The notes below the pieces were generated by a model. The model was not told the DNA's origin. It made no database searches and was given only the letters and a program-made list of their open reading frames with translations. A program made the translations under genes and the position numbers. Positions 29,145-39,199 of a DNA stretch of 64,000 nt are shown here, one piece after another. Origin of the DNA: Paraspadella gotoi (taxonomy: Eukaryota > Chaetognatha); the NCBI GenBank assembly GCA_051294375.1, contig CM119263.1, forward strand, positions 78,943 through 142,942. Reading direction: 5' to 3'. Within the stretch, counting starts at the first letter, position 1. Each line of letters begins with the position of its first letter.

Positions 29145-30580
29145 AGGAGAGAGGGAGTAGATGGGTTCATATCGCCATACAGTTATCAAGTTAGCCGCAA
29201 GATTGGTATTCTCTTCAGTGTCTCGTGCAGTATATCAATGTCATTTGAGCCAGCGATTCGCGCGGCAGAATTTGTATCTCTCGGATTCCATCTAATTGAG
29301 ATGCGGTGCCTCTAGGATCTACGTCAAAAAGAAATATGCGATAGCGCAGGGGCTCCGAAAATCTTTGGATGCGGAAAAGAAAACTCTATTGTTTCGTCGC
29401 CACAGCGATCGGGTATACGCGGGGCACCTGTTTGCCACAAGGGAGAGGAAGGTGTCTGTTGTAACGGGATGTTCCGTTTGAAGGGAGTAGGGTGGTGAAT
29501 GGCGGCCCGGGCGATTGACTTATTACCCGGCGAATGGGGAAGAGTTAAGGTAAGCCAATTCCTTGTAATTTTTTATGTTTTTTTTGATGGGTATAAAAAA
29601 GCGTCCGAATTTACTATAGTCATTTTACCTAACGCATGCATAGATTAACGCCTTCATACGTCAAGCTTCACGATCGTTGAATATTGCATATCATTTCTTC
29701 ACCCAGTCTTTACGTAAGTTTCTTTGCTGGGGAGGCTAGTCAATTTTTTCCTTTTATCGTGAATGACTCCATTGGCGCTCAGATAGTCTTTTAACCGCTC
29801 TTTCTACTCTACCTTTTTCCTTTTCATTTTTCCGGCGTTTCCTCTTCTTCCCACACATAATCATAAAGCCCTTATTACCCTTTTTTGCTTTTGGTCATCC
29901 TCTTTTTTATTCCCAGTGAAATGGTATTGGAGAATATATTTTCTCCGGTTGTGTCACAATCTGTGTCTTTTTGCTCTTTTCGCGCCTTTTCGTAATCGGT
30001 CCTGGAATTCTCCATCTTTAAAACAAAAAAAATAAAAAAGGAGAGGAGAGATTGGTATGGAAGCGCGCCGAGATACGAGGACGAGAGAGCGCAGACGGGA
30101 GAGAGAGAGAAGAGAGAGACTATGTAGGCGGAGATAAACCAAGAAGAGGAAACGGTGCAGAGACGCATGAGAGTGAAGAGGATGCAGCAATGGCAGAAAT
30201 ATGAGAGAGATGGCGGACAGGTTGTCGATAATCGTCTCTATTATTAGATTATACGCTTCGTGTGAATATTGAGCAAGCTAGCGGAAGAGCGCGCCGCATA
30301 ATTTGCCTCTCCTGGTGTACGTATCACTCTGAATTTGGTTAACATGGGCTGCGCGTTTAGACGTGCATCACACTGCTCTAGTGTTTCTAGACGTAGCTGG
30401 ACCAAGCTGCTCGCGCGCCTGATGGATTGAGGTGTCGTATGTTATCGGCTGGCTCTTGGCGCTGGCTGGCTGTGAGGGCCGGATTTCGTGGCGGGACAAT
30501 CCGACGCTGCTTCCATCTCGTTTCCGGCCGACGGGATCTTGAAAACCGCCAATTGAAACTTCCATAACCCCGTCTTGTTG
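29145..30580. other. Single-copy, GC-balanced DNA; no recognised gene
   Basis: More even in base composition than its flanks, especially 29,145-29,560 and 30,350-30,560. A 61-codon ATG frame at 29,296-29,481 (plus) and a 65-codon frame at 30,368-30,565 (minus) have non-repetitive composition but no motif I recognise. A GTAAGC at 29,550 could be a splice donor. Exons of an unidentified gene are possible but not shown. Confidence 0.3.
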
Positions 30581-30581
30581 A

Positions 30582-30582
<1 letters not shown>

Positions 30583-30658
<76 letters not shown>

Positions 30659-30664
30659 AGAGAG
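30583..30664. repeat. (GA)n microsatellite
   Basis: Interrupted GA tract of about 80 bases. Confidence 0.85.
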
Positions 30665-30819
30665 CAGCGGATTCGCATGAACAATGCAAAAAAAGGGAAC
30701 GATTCCATCATTCTTGGCTTTTGAAAAGAATGGAACCGGATCTCAGGGTTTTAACTGGAATTCAATCTGCGATGCGGAAACGCGATCTCGGATCGGAACC
30801 GGATCTAGGATCTACACCC

Positions 30820-31082
30820 CTTTGCTACCCCCTCTGCCACTCCCTCTGCCACTCCCTTTGCCACTTCCTCTGATGAAAGGCATTTCTCGCGGGGTTTACT
30901 CAGTCAACATCATAAGCACCATAAACTGTAGAAAAGCTGTTTGTTCAACATGATTGGCCATCGTCTATAAATCTTACGTTTTCCGAGATCGTTGTTGTCG
31001 TTGTCGTTGTTGTAGATGTCGTTGTTGTAGTTGTCGTTGTCGTTGTTGTAGGTGTCGTTGTTGTAGTTGTCGTTGTCGTTGT
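30820..31082. repeat. Short tandem repeats: CTGCCACTCC and GTT/GTC triplets
   Basis: Four units of about 12 bases of the CTGCCACTCC type lie at 30,830-30,872. A GTTGTC/GTTGTA trinucleotide tract lies at 30,985-31,082. Pro/Leu-rich and Cys/Arg-rich frames across them are repeat translations. Confidence 0.7.
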
Positions 31083-31315
31083 AACGGGGAGGCGTGGTGC
31101 GTCCATTGTCATGGCGACGCGTGGTTTGAGAGTGGAGAGAATTTTTCGATCCGAAAGATTAGGTAAAAAATATCGCGAGAAAATGGATTTTTTCTTTTTT
31201 TTGCTCGCGAAGAAAAAAATGGAAAGAAAAGGAAAATCTTTAAAATAAAATCTTAAGAGGAAATAAAAATGGCGAAGACGATAAGAGATTTTAAAAAGAG
31301 AGAACGGATTGAAAG

Positions 31316-32232
31316 AAAAAGGACCTTTCCTATGCTTTTGCTTCCTTTCCTTTCCTATTCTTTCTTTCCTTTTCCTTTCTTTCCCATTCCATTTCCATTC
31401 ATACTCATATAGACCATTCTTCCTATTCCTTTCTTTCCTTTCCTTTCCTTTCTTTTATTCCAATTCCATTCCATTACTTATCCTTTCTTTTCTTTTACTT
31501 TCCTTTTCTTTCTTATCGTCTTTCCTTTACTTTCGATTCCCTTTCCTTTCCATTCCATCCAGTTTTCCATTTCCTTCCATTCTTTTCGCTTTTCCTTTTT
31601 CCCTTTACCTTCTTTTTCCTTGTCCTTTCGCTCTTAGTACTTTTCCTTTCCGTTTTCCATTTCTTCCTTCTTCTGCTTTTCCCTTTATCCTCTCCTTTCC
31701 TTTTCTTTTCTTTATCTTTTTGTTCTTTTCTTTTCTGTTCTTTTATATTCCTTTCCTTTTGTCCGTGTTTTTCTTTTCTTCTTTCCTGAGATTTCCTTTC
31801 CTTTCCTTTCTCTTTCTTTTCTTTTCATTTCTCTTTTCGGTTTCCTTTTCCTTTCGCTTTCCTTTTTCCCTTTCCGTTCTCCTCCTCCTTTCTTTTCCTG
31901 TCCTTTTCTTTCCTTTTCCCCTTTATCCCTTTCCTTTCCTTCTTTCCGATTTTCCTTCATCATCTATCCTTCCATCGATTTCCATTCCATTCCATTCCCT
32001 TTCCTTTCTTTCCTTTCTTTCCTTTCCTTTCCTTTTCCCTTTCCTTTTTCCTTTCCTTTTCCTTTCCTTTCCTTTCCTTTTCCTTTCCTTTCCCTTTCTT
32101 TTTTTTCTCCTTTCTTTTCTCTTTTCCTGTTCCTTTCCTATTCCTTTCTTCCTGTTCTTGTCTCTTTTTTCTTCTTTTTCCTTTCCTTTCCACTCCGTTT
32201 CCTCTCCTCCTCGCTTTTCCTTTCCTTCCCCC
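31316..32232. repeat. 0.9-kb TTTCC-type polypyrimidine tract
   Basis: About 900 bases of almost pure C and T on this strand, mainly TTTCC pentamers with variants. It is the longest homopyrimidine region in the window. The 351-codon plus-strand frame over it is Phe/Ser/Leu/Pro low complexity and the minus-strand frames are Lys/Glu/Arg/Gly; neither is a gene. Confidence 0.9.
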
Positions 32233-33010
32233 TTGGTGATTATTTGTCACACTCTCCAATTACCTTCCCACTACTGTCTGGTTCCCTTATCCTCCCGATT
32301 TCCCACTTACCGTTCTAATCTCACAGTCCACCCCCGGACCCGCATAAAACATCTGATGTGGTGACGAAGAAAATTCTAAGAAAAGCAATTTTGGGCTTCG
32401 CTGACGTAAACAAAAGAGACATCTTCGTTGTCTTCTCTTAATCTCAGCTTGGAAAATTCATAGAGTTTTTTCAATCAATAAAAGGGAATAGAGAAAAGAA
32501 ATTATTGAGAGAGAGAGGAGGAGCTCAGTACGAATGAGACATGAATCAATTTAGCCTTGGGTCTGTAAAGGATATTTTTCGCTTTAACGAGCGAGTGACA
32601 TTAATTAACGAGAACGTGATATTTGTTTAGCCTAAACAACTACAGCTCAGATTAGAATGGATCAGACGCGCAATAAATCGAAAGTAATCAAAGAAATATG
32701 TAATTTTTAACATAAACTCTGAGATAGACTTACACGAGGAGTCTATTTGTAAATGTATTCCAGTTATTTTAAAAATAAACAGAAGAGCGTCGAAAAAATT
32801 TTGTACATTAAAAACATATGACCCACCCCCAAAAAATCGTTTTTATGGGAGAAATTTATCAATGTAACAAAAATTACTTTAAATATGTACAAGATCATTA
32901 AAAAAAATTAAATGATTGAAATATCGACGTAATGAAAAAGATGTTTTCGTAAAGGAAAGAGTATCACGATTTTGATAAGATTTTTCAGACAAACTTCAAA
33001 ATTAAATTTG
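32233..33010. other. AT-rich flank downstream of the tetraspanin gene
   Basis: Low-GC DNA with one short (GA) stretch near 32,506 and no recognisable coding or RNA feature. Confidence 0.5.
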
Positions 33011-33016
33011 TTTATT
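33011..33016 (-). terminator. Polyadenylation signal of the tetraspanin gene
   Basis: Read on the minus strand this is a perfect AATAAA hexamer, 46 bases downstream of the tetraspanin stop codon at 33,062-33,064. Spacing and orientation fit a eukaryotic cleavage/polyadenylation signal with a short 3' UTR. There is no long A tract just downstream, so the sequence does not show a retroposed poly(A) tail. Confidence 0.6.
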
Positions 33017-33061
33017 ATCCTCCTCAACCATTATATATTCCACACACACAACGAGTCTTCA

Positions 33062-33811
33062 TCACACAGCGACGTAAGGTTTCCTCATTCTTTGAAACAA
33101 AACGCAACCAACTGTCATAGCGAATATTTCGAAGGCGCCTAGTCCGAGCATGACGGCGCCAAGGGCCCAGAATCCCACGCGGAACGCCGCCTCCAGTTGT
33201 CGAAAGCATCCATCGGCGTCGATCGAGGCGCCGCAGTCGGTTCGACCCAACGCTTCGCCGATTCCCGCGGGATCCCTCAAGCCGCAACAAGCATGGTCGC
33301 GTTCGAAGGCGATTCGATCCGCGTCGTCCAGCGCCGACCACGCCTCTTCCACTAAGCGCTCGAAACCTTCGCCGATACGCGCCGCCACCGGGTCTGGCGA
33401 ATCGGAAGACGCCGCCGCGAAGAAAGCGGCGCCCAGCAGAGCCAGGGTCAGCAGCAGCGCCAGAAGCAGGGCGGTGAAGAAGGCGGCCAGGCAGGACTTG
33501 GCGCCGCGCCAGGCGCCGATGCAGCCTAGGAACCCGGCGAGAAAGAAGACGCCGCCGAGAGCAAGAAGACTGCGCGCCGCGAAACGAACGTAAGATGAGA
33601 CGACGAAGACGGCGTCGTCGGCGGATGGCGGCGTCGGATTGGCGGTGACGCCGGGATGGTCGAGGCCAGGATCGGCGCCACCCAAGACGATTCGGTCGAC
33701 GAATCGACGATCGAATTCGGCGAAGAAACCGCAGCCCAAAAGGATGAGACCGAAAATCCAGAGCAAAACATTGGAAGCGTAGAGTAGATTTTTGAGGCAA
33801 GAGAATCGCAT
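33062..33811 (-). CDS. Tetraspanin family membrane protein, single exon (249 aa)
   Basis: Seen: one uninterrupted frame from an ATG with A at -3 to a TGA. Hydrophobic segments lie at about residues 9-31, 82-101, 107-133 and 212-239, giving the four-span tetraspanin plan. The small first loop is unusually long (about 50 residues, Pro/Asp rich). The loop between spans 2 and 3 is very short (102-106). The large second loop (about 134-208) carries the diagnostic CCG at 175-177 plus Cys193 and Cys202, the minimal four-cysteine set. Asn14 in span 1 and Glu228 in span 4 match the polar residues usual in the family. Cys5, Cys97 and Cys107 near membrane faces are possible palmitoylation sites. Known: tetraspanins organise plasma- or endosomal-membrane microdomains by binding partner proteins. 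The length is normal for the family. Odd: no intron, and high GC in an AT-rich setting. A TATA-like stretch lies about 80 bases before the ATG (33,889-33,897) and AATAAA about 46 bases after the stop. No subfamily can be assigned by eye. Confidence 0.9.
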   Translation of the reverse strand: MRFSCLKNLLYASNVLLWIFGLILLGCGFFAEFDRRFVDRIVLGGADPGLDHPGVTANPTPPSADDAVFVVSSYVRFAARSLLALGGVFFLAGFLGCIGAWRGAKSCLAAFFTALLLALLLTLALLGAAFFAAASSDSPDPVAARIGEGFERLVEEAWSALDDADRIAFERDHACCGLRDPAGIGEALGRTDCGASIDADGCFRQLEAAFRVGFWALGAVMLGLGAFEIFAMTVGCVLFQRMRKPYVAV

Positions 33812-33888
33812 CGTGGGGAGAGAGGGTGAGTTTAAAAAGTAAGTGAAAAAAAGAAAGTTTCGGCGAAAGATAAGGTTAATTATTAGGA

Positions 33889-33897
33889 TATTTTTAT
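33889..33897 (-). promoter_or_regulatory. Possible TATA-like box for the tetraspanin gene
   Basis: On the minus strand this reads ATAAAAATA, 78-86 bases upstream of the tetraspanin ATG. That would allow a transcription start about 50 bases before the ATG. The flank is generally AT-rich, so a chance match is quite likely; only its position supports it. Confidence 0.2.
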
Positions 33898-34734
33898 TTC
33901 AATCCAATAGTTTGTTTTTTTAAATTGAATGCAATGATTTCCTTTATTTAATTTTTTTGGACGATTATTTGTTTTTATTATTAAACAACAAAAGTTAAGC
34001 CATCGATTTTTTTTGGTTTTGTATAATTATTTTAAATATTGTATTTTAGTTTTATTGTAGATGAAAGTTTTCGTGAAAAAAAAGTTTCTCGAGCAGAAGT
34101 TTTGATCTCAAGCAAATGTTGGGGAGTTTGAAAAAGAAAAAAAATGTTTTTTTTCGAAAAACGGTCGTCGTCTTCGCGTCGTCGTCGTCTTCGTCGTCGT
34201 CCATCGTTTTCGTCGTCTTCATCGTCATCATCGTCCCGGGTCCAATAGACCAAAAAAGTCGAAAACAAAAATTTTCGCTTACATCAGGATTAGTCGCCTT
34301 ATCGTGTTATTTATATCTCCCTTCGCTTTTTTTTGCTTTGTATTAAAACTTAAATTCTAAATATAAAAAATAAAAATAAAAAAAAGATTTTCAAAAAATG
34401 AATAAAAAAAAAGTTCAAAACATTTAAAATGGGGGATTTATCATGACGAAAATTTTTTTTCGGAGGATATTATAAGATTTGAACTTGGCTTCGTTTACAA
34501 AATTTGAAGTTTGAAATATGTTTACAATTTAGTGACAGAATTTCATATCCTGTTTTCGATAGAGATTATTGTGGTTTTATTCTAATTAATGCTTTTGCGT
34601 ATGTCCTCTTCATCAAAGTTTTTTATAACAGGGAAATCCTAAAATATAAGAATAAAAGACGAAATTTTGATGCAGTTCAACGGGCTAAGAAAGTTATTGG
34701 AGTCAACATGTCACGTATTTGTCAATTCATCAAT
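33898..34734. other. AT-rich flank with a GTC/TCG triplet tract
   Basis: AT-rich DNA. A trinucleotide tract (TCGTCG/TCGTCT) lies at 34,163-34,236; Asp/Glu/Arg- or Ser/Val-rich frames across it are repeat translations. A 90-codon frame at 34,504-34,776 (plus) has ordinary composition but no recognisable motif and starts in AT-rich DNA. Confidence 0.45.
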
Positions 34735-35680
34735 GTCATGTCACGGATTCATCAGTTACGAGAACACATGAGATAAGGCAGTCACTGCGGCGCAACACAT
34801 TTGAATTACCGTTCTTGTTTTTTAGAATATAATCTACAGATTCTCTTCGAAACTCGATCCTGATTTTAGCTTTCTGACGAAGAAAAAGTTTGGATTCGTT
34901 TTCGAGTAAAAGAAATTTATTATTAATTTTTTTCTTTTGGTTAAAGTTGAAACAAGGAAGAATTTTTATCTTCATCCCACTTTTTCAATTCCTTTGTCTA
35001 GAGATCATTACCTTCAAAATCTCTAATTTATTTAACGATATTATTTTAAATTCACTAACTTTCAACCAATTTCTAAGGTCGGGAATATTTTCAATTAAAC
35101 TTGACCAACTTTCTTTCTGAATTCATCATTCATAATCCATTCCATAGTCATTAGTCAAAACAATACTTTTCAGCCTTATTTTCCGAGAATGCCCAATTTA
35201 ATCTTAAATTTAGAAATAAGTTAAAGATTAAGTTAAAGATTAAGTTAAAGATTAGGTTCGAGGTTAAGGTAAAAGAGTATATTAGGGTTAAGGATTAGCA
35301 TTATGGATTATGGTTGGGGATTAGTATTTAGGTTAAATATTGAATTAAAGGAAAAACGAACAGAACTGGGGCACTCTTGAAAAATAAAGCCTTATCTTCA
35401 ATAGTCTTCATTTTCTCTCCTATAACTCGATCTTTCTTTCCCCACAATTTTCTTCCTAATTATTTTCGTCCAGTTTCGAAATTTCTTTCTGGCGCTGCGT
35501 CGAAATTCTCCCGCGTCCAGTTCATCTTCGCCCCTCTCCCTCTCTCTCTCCTCTTCTCTCTCTCTCTCTCTTCTCTCTCCCTTCTCTCCTCTCCCCTCAT
35601 TCCCCCCTTCCCCTTTCGCCATCCCCCCCCAGAAGCGAAAAAGGATCGGTCGGTCGGTCTACGTCATCGACCCGAAAGAA

Positions 35681-35840
35681 GGGTTTGGGGCGGGGGTAGG
35701 ACCCGGTGGTGGGACCCGGGGTACAGGATGGGCCCCGGGTGGACCGGGTGGGACCGGGGGGACGCTGGACCCGGGGGTGGGACCCGGGGGTGGGACAGGA
35801 CGTGGGACCGGGGTGGGACCAGGGGGTGAGGGAGGGTTGA
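35681..35840. repeat. G-rich GGGACCCGG array
   Basis: Tandem GGGACC/CCGGGGG units with several runs of three to five G on the plus strand. It has strong potential to form G-quadruplexes. The inverted counterpart is C-rich and shorter (58,021-58,145). Confidence 0.75.
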
Positions 35841-35959
35841 GTGGGTAGGGGATCGGGAACGAGGGGAGATGCGGATGAGTGAATGAGTCCAATTAGAGAC
35901 ATCAACATTTTGAAAAATGTTGACTCAAAGAATCAAGAATGTCGACGTCATTACTGGGA

Positions 35960-37235
35960 GAGGCGTCGCGGTCGTCGCGTCGGTCGCGTCCGTCGGTCGG
36001 TCGGTCGGTCGTCCGTTCGTCGGTCGTCGTCGGTCGTCGGTCGTCGTCGTCGTCGGGTCGGGTCGCTCGTCGGGGTCGGCTCTGGTCGTGCGTCGGTCGG
36101 TCGCGTCGTCGGTCGTCGGTGGTCCGTGGCGTCGGTCGTCGTCGGTCGGGGTCGTCGCGTCGTCCGTGTGGTCGGTCGCGTCGGTCGGGGTCGCCGTCGG
36201 TCGTTCGGGTCGTCGTGCGTCGGATCCGGTCGTCGTCGGTACGCGGTCGTCTCGTCGGTCGTCGTCGGGTCGGTCGTCTCCGTCGGCTCGGCATCGGTCG
36301 TCGGTCGCTCGGTCGGTCGTCGTGTCGTCGTTCGCGTTCGTTCCACGATCCGGCTGTGTATGCGTTGCGAGAAAGAGTGTCCCTGATGCCGTCGGTTCAC
36401 TGTTGTCGGTCGGATCGCTCGTCGGTCGTCCGTCGTCTGTCGTGGCGTCGGGTCCCATTCCAGGCATGAGCTCTTCGGCTATCGCGCAACCGCCCCGCTG
36501 CCCGTCACGTCGCAAGCGCCGGCGCGGTGGCCGGTCGGTGTCGTCGGTCAGGTCGGTCGGCTCGGTCGGTCGGTCGTCGGTCGTCGGTCGTCCGTCGGTC
36601 GGCGTTCCGTCCGTCGTGTCGTAGCGGGTCGGTCGGTAGGTCGGTCACCGTCGTCGGTAAGTCCCGGTCGCGTCGTCACGGTCGTCGTCGGTCCGGTCGT
36701 CCGACGTCGGTGCGTGACGCCGTCGTCGGGTCTCGTCAGTCGGTCTTTTGTCGGTCGCTCGGTCGGGTCGTCGGTCGTCGGTGCGTCGTCCGGCTCGTCG
36801 GTGTCGGTGCCGTCGTGCGGTCGGCTCGTATCAGTTCCCGTTCGTCGTCGTCGTCGGATCGTCGTCGGTCGGCTCGTCGTCGTGCGGTCGTGCCGCAGGT
36901 CGTCGGTCGTCCGTCCGTCGGCTCGTCGTCGTCGGCGTCGTCGGTCGGTCGGTCGGTTCGCCGTCCGGGTCGGTCGTCGTCGGTCGCCTCGTCGTCCGTC
37001 GGTCGCTCGTCGGTCCGGATCGTCCCGCGGGTCGGTCGCTCGCGTCGTCGTCCCGTCCGTCGGTCGTTTGTCGGTCGGCTCGGTCGAGTCGTCGGTGCGT
37101 CGTCGTCGTCGTCCGTCGTCCGTCCGTCGTCGGTCGTGCGGTCGTCGGTGTCGACGACTCCGTCGGTCGTCCGTCGTCGTCTGTCCCGGTCGTCAGGGTC
37201 GTCGGTCGTTCGGCTCGTCGTGTCCGTGCGTCCGT
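35960..37235. repeat. 1.28-kb CGGTCGTC array
   Basis: CGGT, CGTC and GGTCGTC units in irregular order, interrupted near 36,340-36,530 by a more mixed stretch. CpG density is very high. Six overlapping long open frames (Val/Arg/Ser on plus, Thr/Asp/Arg on minus) come from it and are not genes. The inverted partner at 57,640-57,905 is only about 270 bases. Confidence 0.85.
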
Positions 37236-37404
37236 CCGAGAATCATGGAGGAAACATTGGGAATAGTTAAGACCAAGAAGTTCTAATAAATTTAGAACGA
37301 AACATATTTCAAAGGTGAAAACCAATAATTGAATAAAATAATAGCGTGATGGAAATTTGTATTGGGTCCTGCACTGTCGAAATCGCGTGAGTGATGAGAA
37401 GAGT

Positions 37405-37890
37405 AGGAGAAGAGAGAGAGAGAAGATGAAGAGAGAGAGAGAGGGGAGAGAGAGAGAGAGAGGCAGGCGGACAAGGAGAATGAAAAACGAAGGAAAAGTT
37501 TTCTTAGTACGCGAGAAATCTCTTGCTGAGCGCCCCAGAGGTAGGCAGATCATGACCCGAAAGGACGGAGGGGCCGGAGATGGGAGACAGAGAGCAGAGT
37601 GGAATGCGAGAGAGAGAAGAAGAGAGAGAGAGAAAGAGAGAGAGAGAGAAGAAGGAGGAAGAGGAGAGAGAGAGAAAAGAGAGAGAGAAGGAGAGAGGAG
37701 AGCAGAGCAAGAGAGACAGTTCTGAACACAAATACCCATGCCTTCGACAACTGGGAAAAGGGAGAACGACAAAACTTAAGCGAACATCGTGAGGTAGAAA
37801 GAGAAGAGAGAAGAGAGGAGAGAGAGAGAAGAGACCAGAGACAGAGAGAGAGAGAGAGCACAGCAAGCACGAGAGAGAGAGGCCCGAGTA
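37405..37890. repeat. GA-rich block
   Basis: Purine-rich, mostly GA repeats with unique insertions at 37,475-37,600 and 37,715-37,795. The inverted counterpart is the TC-rich 57,035-57,520 stretch. Confidence 0.75.
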
Positions 37891-38084
37891 TCTAGCGAGG
37901 AGATGTAGGGCAAAACAATTACGACACGCTGGAGCGGCACTTATACGCTTTAGCGAAGGCGAGGGACAAGGAGTGAGTGGCCAATATTGTTTGTTTAATG
38001 TTAAAATCAAAGTTAAAATCTTGACGTTAAAAAAAAAAAATCCGTCAGTTTCGTTCGTAAATCTTCGCTGATATAAAAGTGAGA

Positions 38085-38292
38085 ATTTAAGGTTGGAGAT
38101 GGTTGGAGATGGTTAGAGATGATTGGAGATGGCAAGAGATGGCTAGAGAAGTTAAAAATGGCTAGAGATGGTTAGAGATGGTTGGAGATGGTTAGAGATG
38201 GTTAAAGATCGTTGAAGATGGTGGGAGATGGTTATTGATGGTTAGAGATAGTCAGAGATGGTTAGATCTGGTTAGAGATGGTTGGAGATGAA
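38085..38292. repeat. GAGATGGTTAGA 12-bp minisatellite, left arm
   Basis: About 17 degenerate 12-base units. The inverted counterpart lies at 56,340-56,520 with a similar number of units. Confidence 0.85.
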
Positions 38293-39160
38293 GATAGTTA
38301 CGGGGAAGGAGATGATAGTGAACATAGGAATGGATGAAAAAAAGCTCAGATATTAATAAATGAAATATTAATTAATCTCTCATCTAACTTCCTTCCCTAT
38401 CGCGATATCACATTTTTGGTCAGTTCAATGTCATTTCACTGCTTTTTATACTTACCTTTCACGACTTCCCCTCCTCAATTCTACTTCTTTCACTTACCCT
38501 CATTTTTCTCTCCTCCACTTTCCCTTCTTATTCTCATTCCGCATTTATAACAAAAATACGAATTCTATTTTCCAAGCGACTCGTCCATTGTGCTCTTTTG
38601 TTTTTCCTCTCCTGTTATTGTTGCTGCAGGACTAATCAAATGGCGGCATTTCAGAATAAAACCAACACAAATTTAATTTGAAAAGAGAGACAACTTTTCC
38701 GCGAGTTTAATGATATTTTAGTATAGCAATTAAAATAGGAATAGTTTAAAAAAAAACAAACATAGATATGCTACATAGTAAATAAACTTCGGAATGGATT
38801 TAATAATACTAACATTGATTGATAAGCGAAGTTTACTACTATTTTATAATAAGATCGAATGAAATAAACAGTTAAATAAATAAATATTTAAATAAAAATA
38901 TTATACGTATTAAATCAAGATTCTAAATGTTAACTGAAGCTATGAATCATATTACTACAAATTTGTTTTCATTTTACTACGAACTTCCCCCATCGTCTTG
39001 ACTCTGAAAGAGAGTGACATCACAAATGGGAAATCCTGGCCAGATGACGCTGAACAGATTTTTCCCTATCGCCCGAAAAAAAAGGACGAATCACCCAGAA
39101 AAAAGTTGAAACGAAAAGCGGATGTGTTGGGATCTCCATCTCAGAGAGAGATTAGACAGG

Positions 39161-39199
<39 letters not shown>

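Larger units (their letters stand above)
34735..39160 (+). repeat. Inverted duplication block A, left copy
   Basis: The reverse complement is found at 55,415-59,250. Anchors seen by eye include GATAAGGCAGTCACTGCG against its complement near 59,200, the GAGATGGTTAGA array, and the AAGCGACTCGTCCA/GGACGAGTCGCTT pair (38,574 against 56,020). Order is preserved along the block. Differences are small indels plus large minisatellite length differences. Confidence 0.85.

Noticed and set aside
31309-32364. 351-codon Phe/Ser/Pro-rich frame that looks like a multi-span membrane protein
   Set aside because: It is a translation of a nearly pure polypyrimidine tract; C/T-only DNA contains no stop codons on this strand.
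33150-33593. 147-codon plus-strand frame opposite the tetraspanin gene
   Set aside because: Antisense shadow of a GC-rich gene. Its composition is Ala/Arg/Ser/Pro, with no motif, whereas the minus frame has all tetraspanin hallmarks.
35218-35340. Telomere-like repeats (TTAGGGTTAAGG)
   Set aside because: Only one TTAGGG occurs. The surroundings are degenerate AAGTTAAAGATT units, so this is not a telomere or a clear interstitial telomeric array.
35883-37286. Six overlapping 130-310 codon frames rich in Val/Arg/Ser or Thr/Asp/Arg
   Set aside because: They are translations of the CGGTCGTC array in every frame, and the array is four to five times shorter in the other arm.
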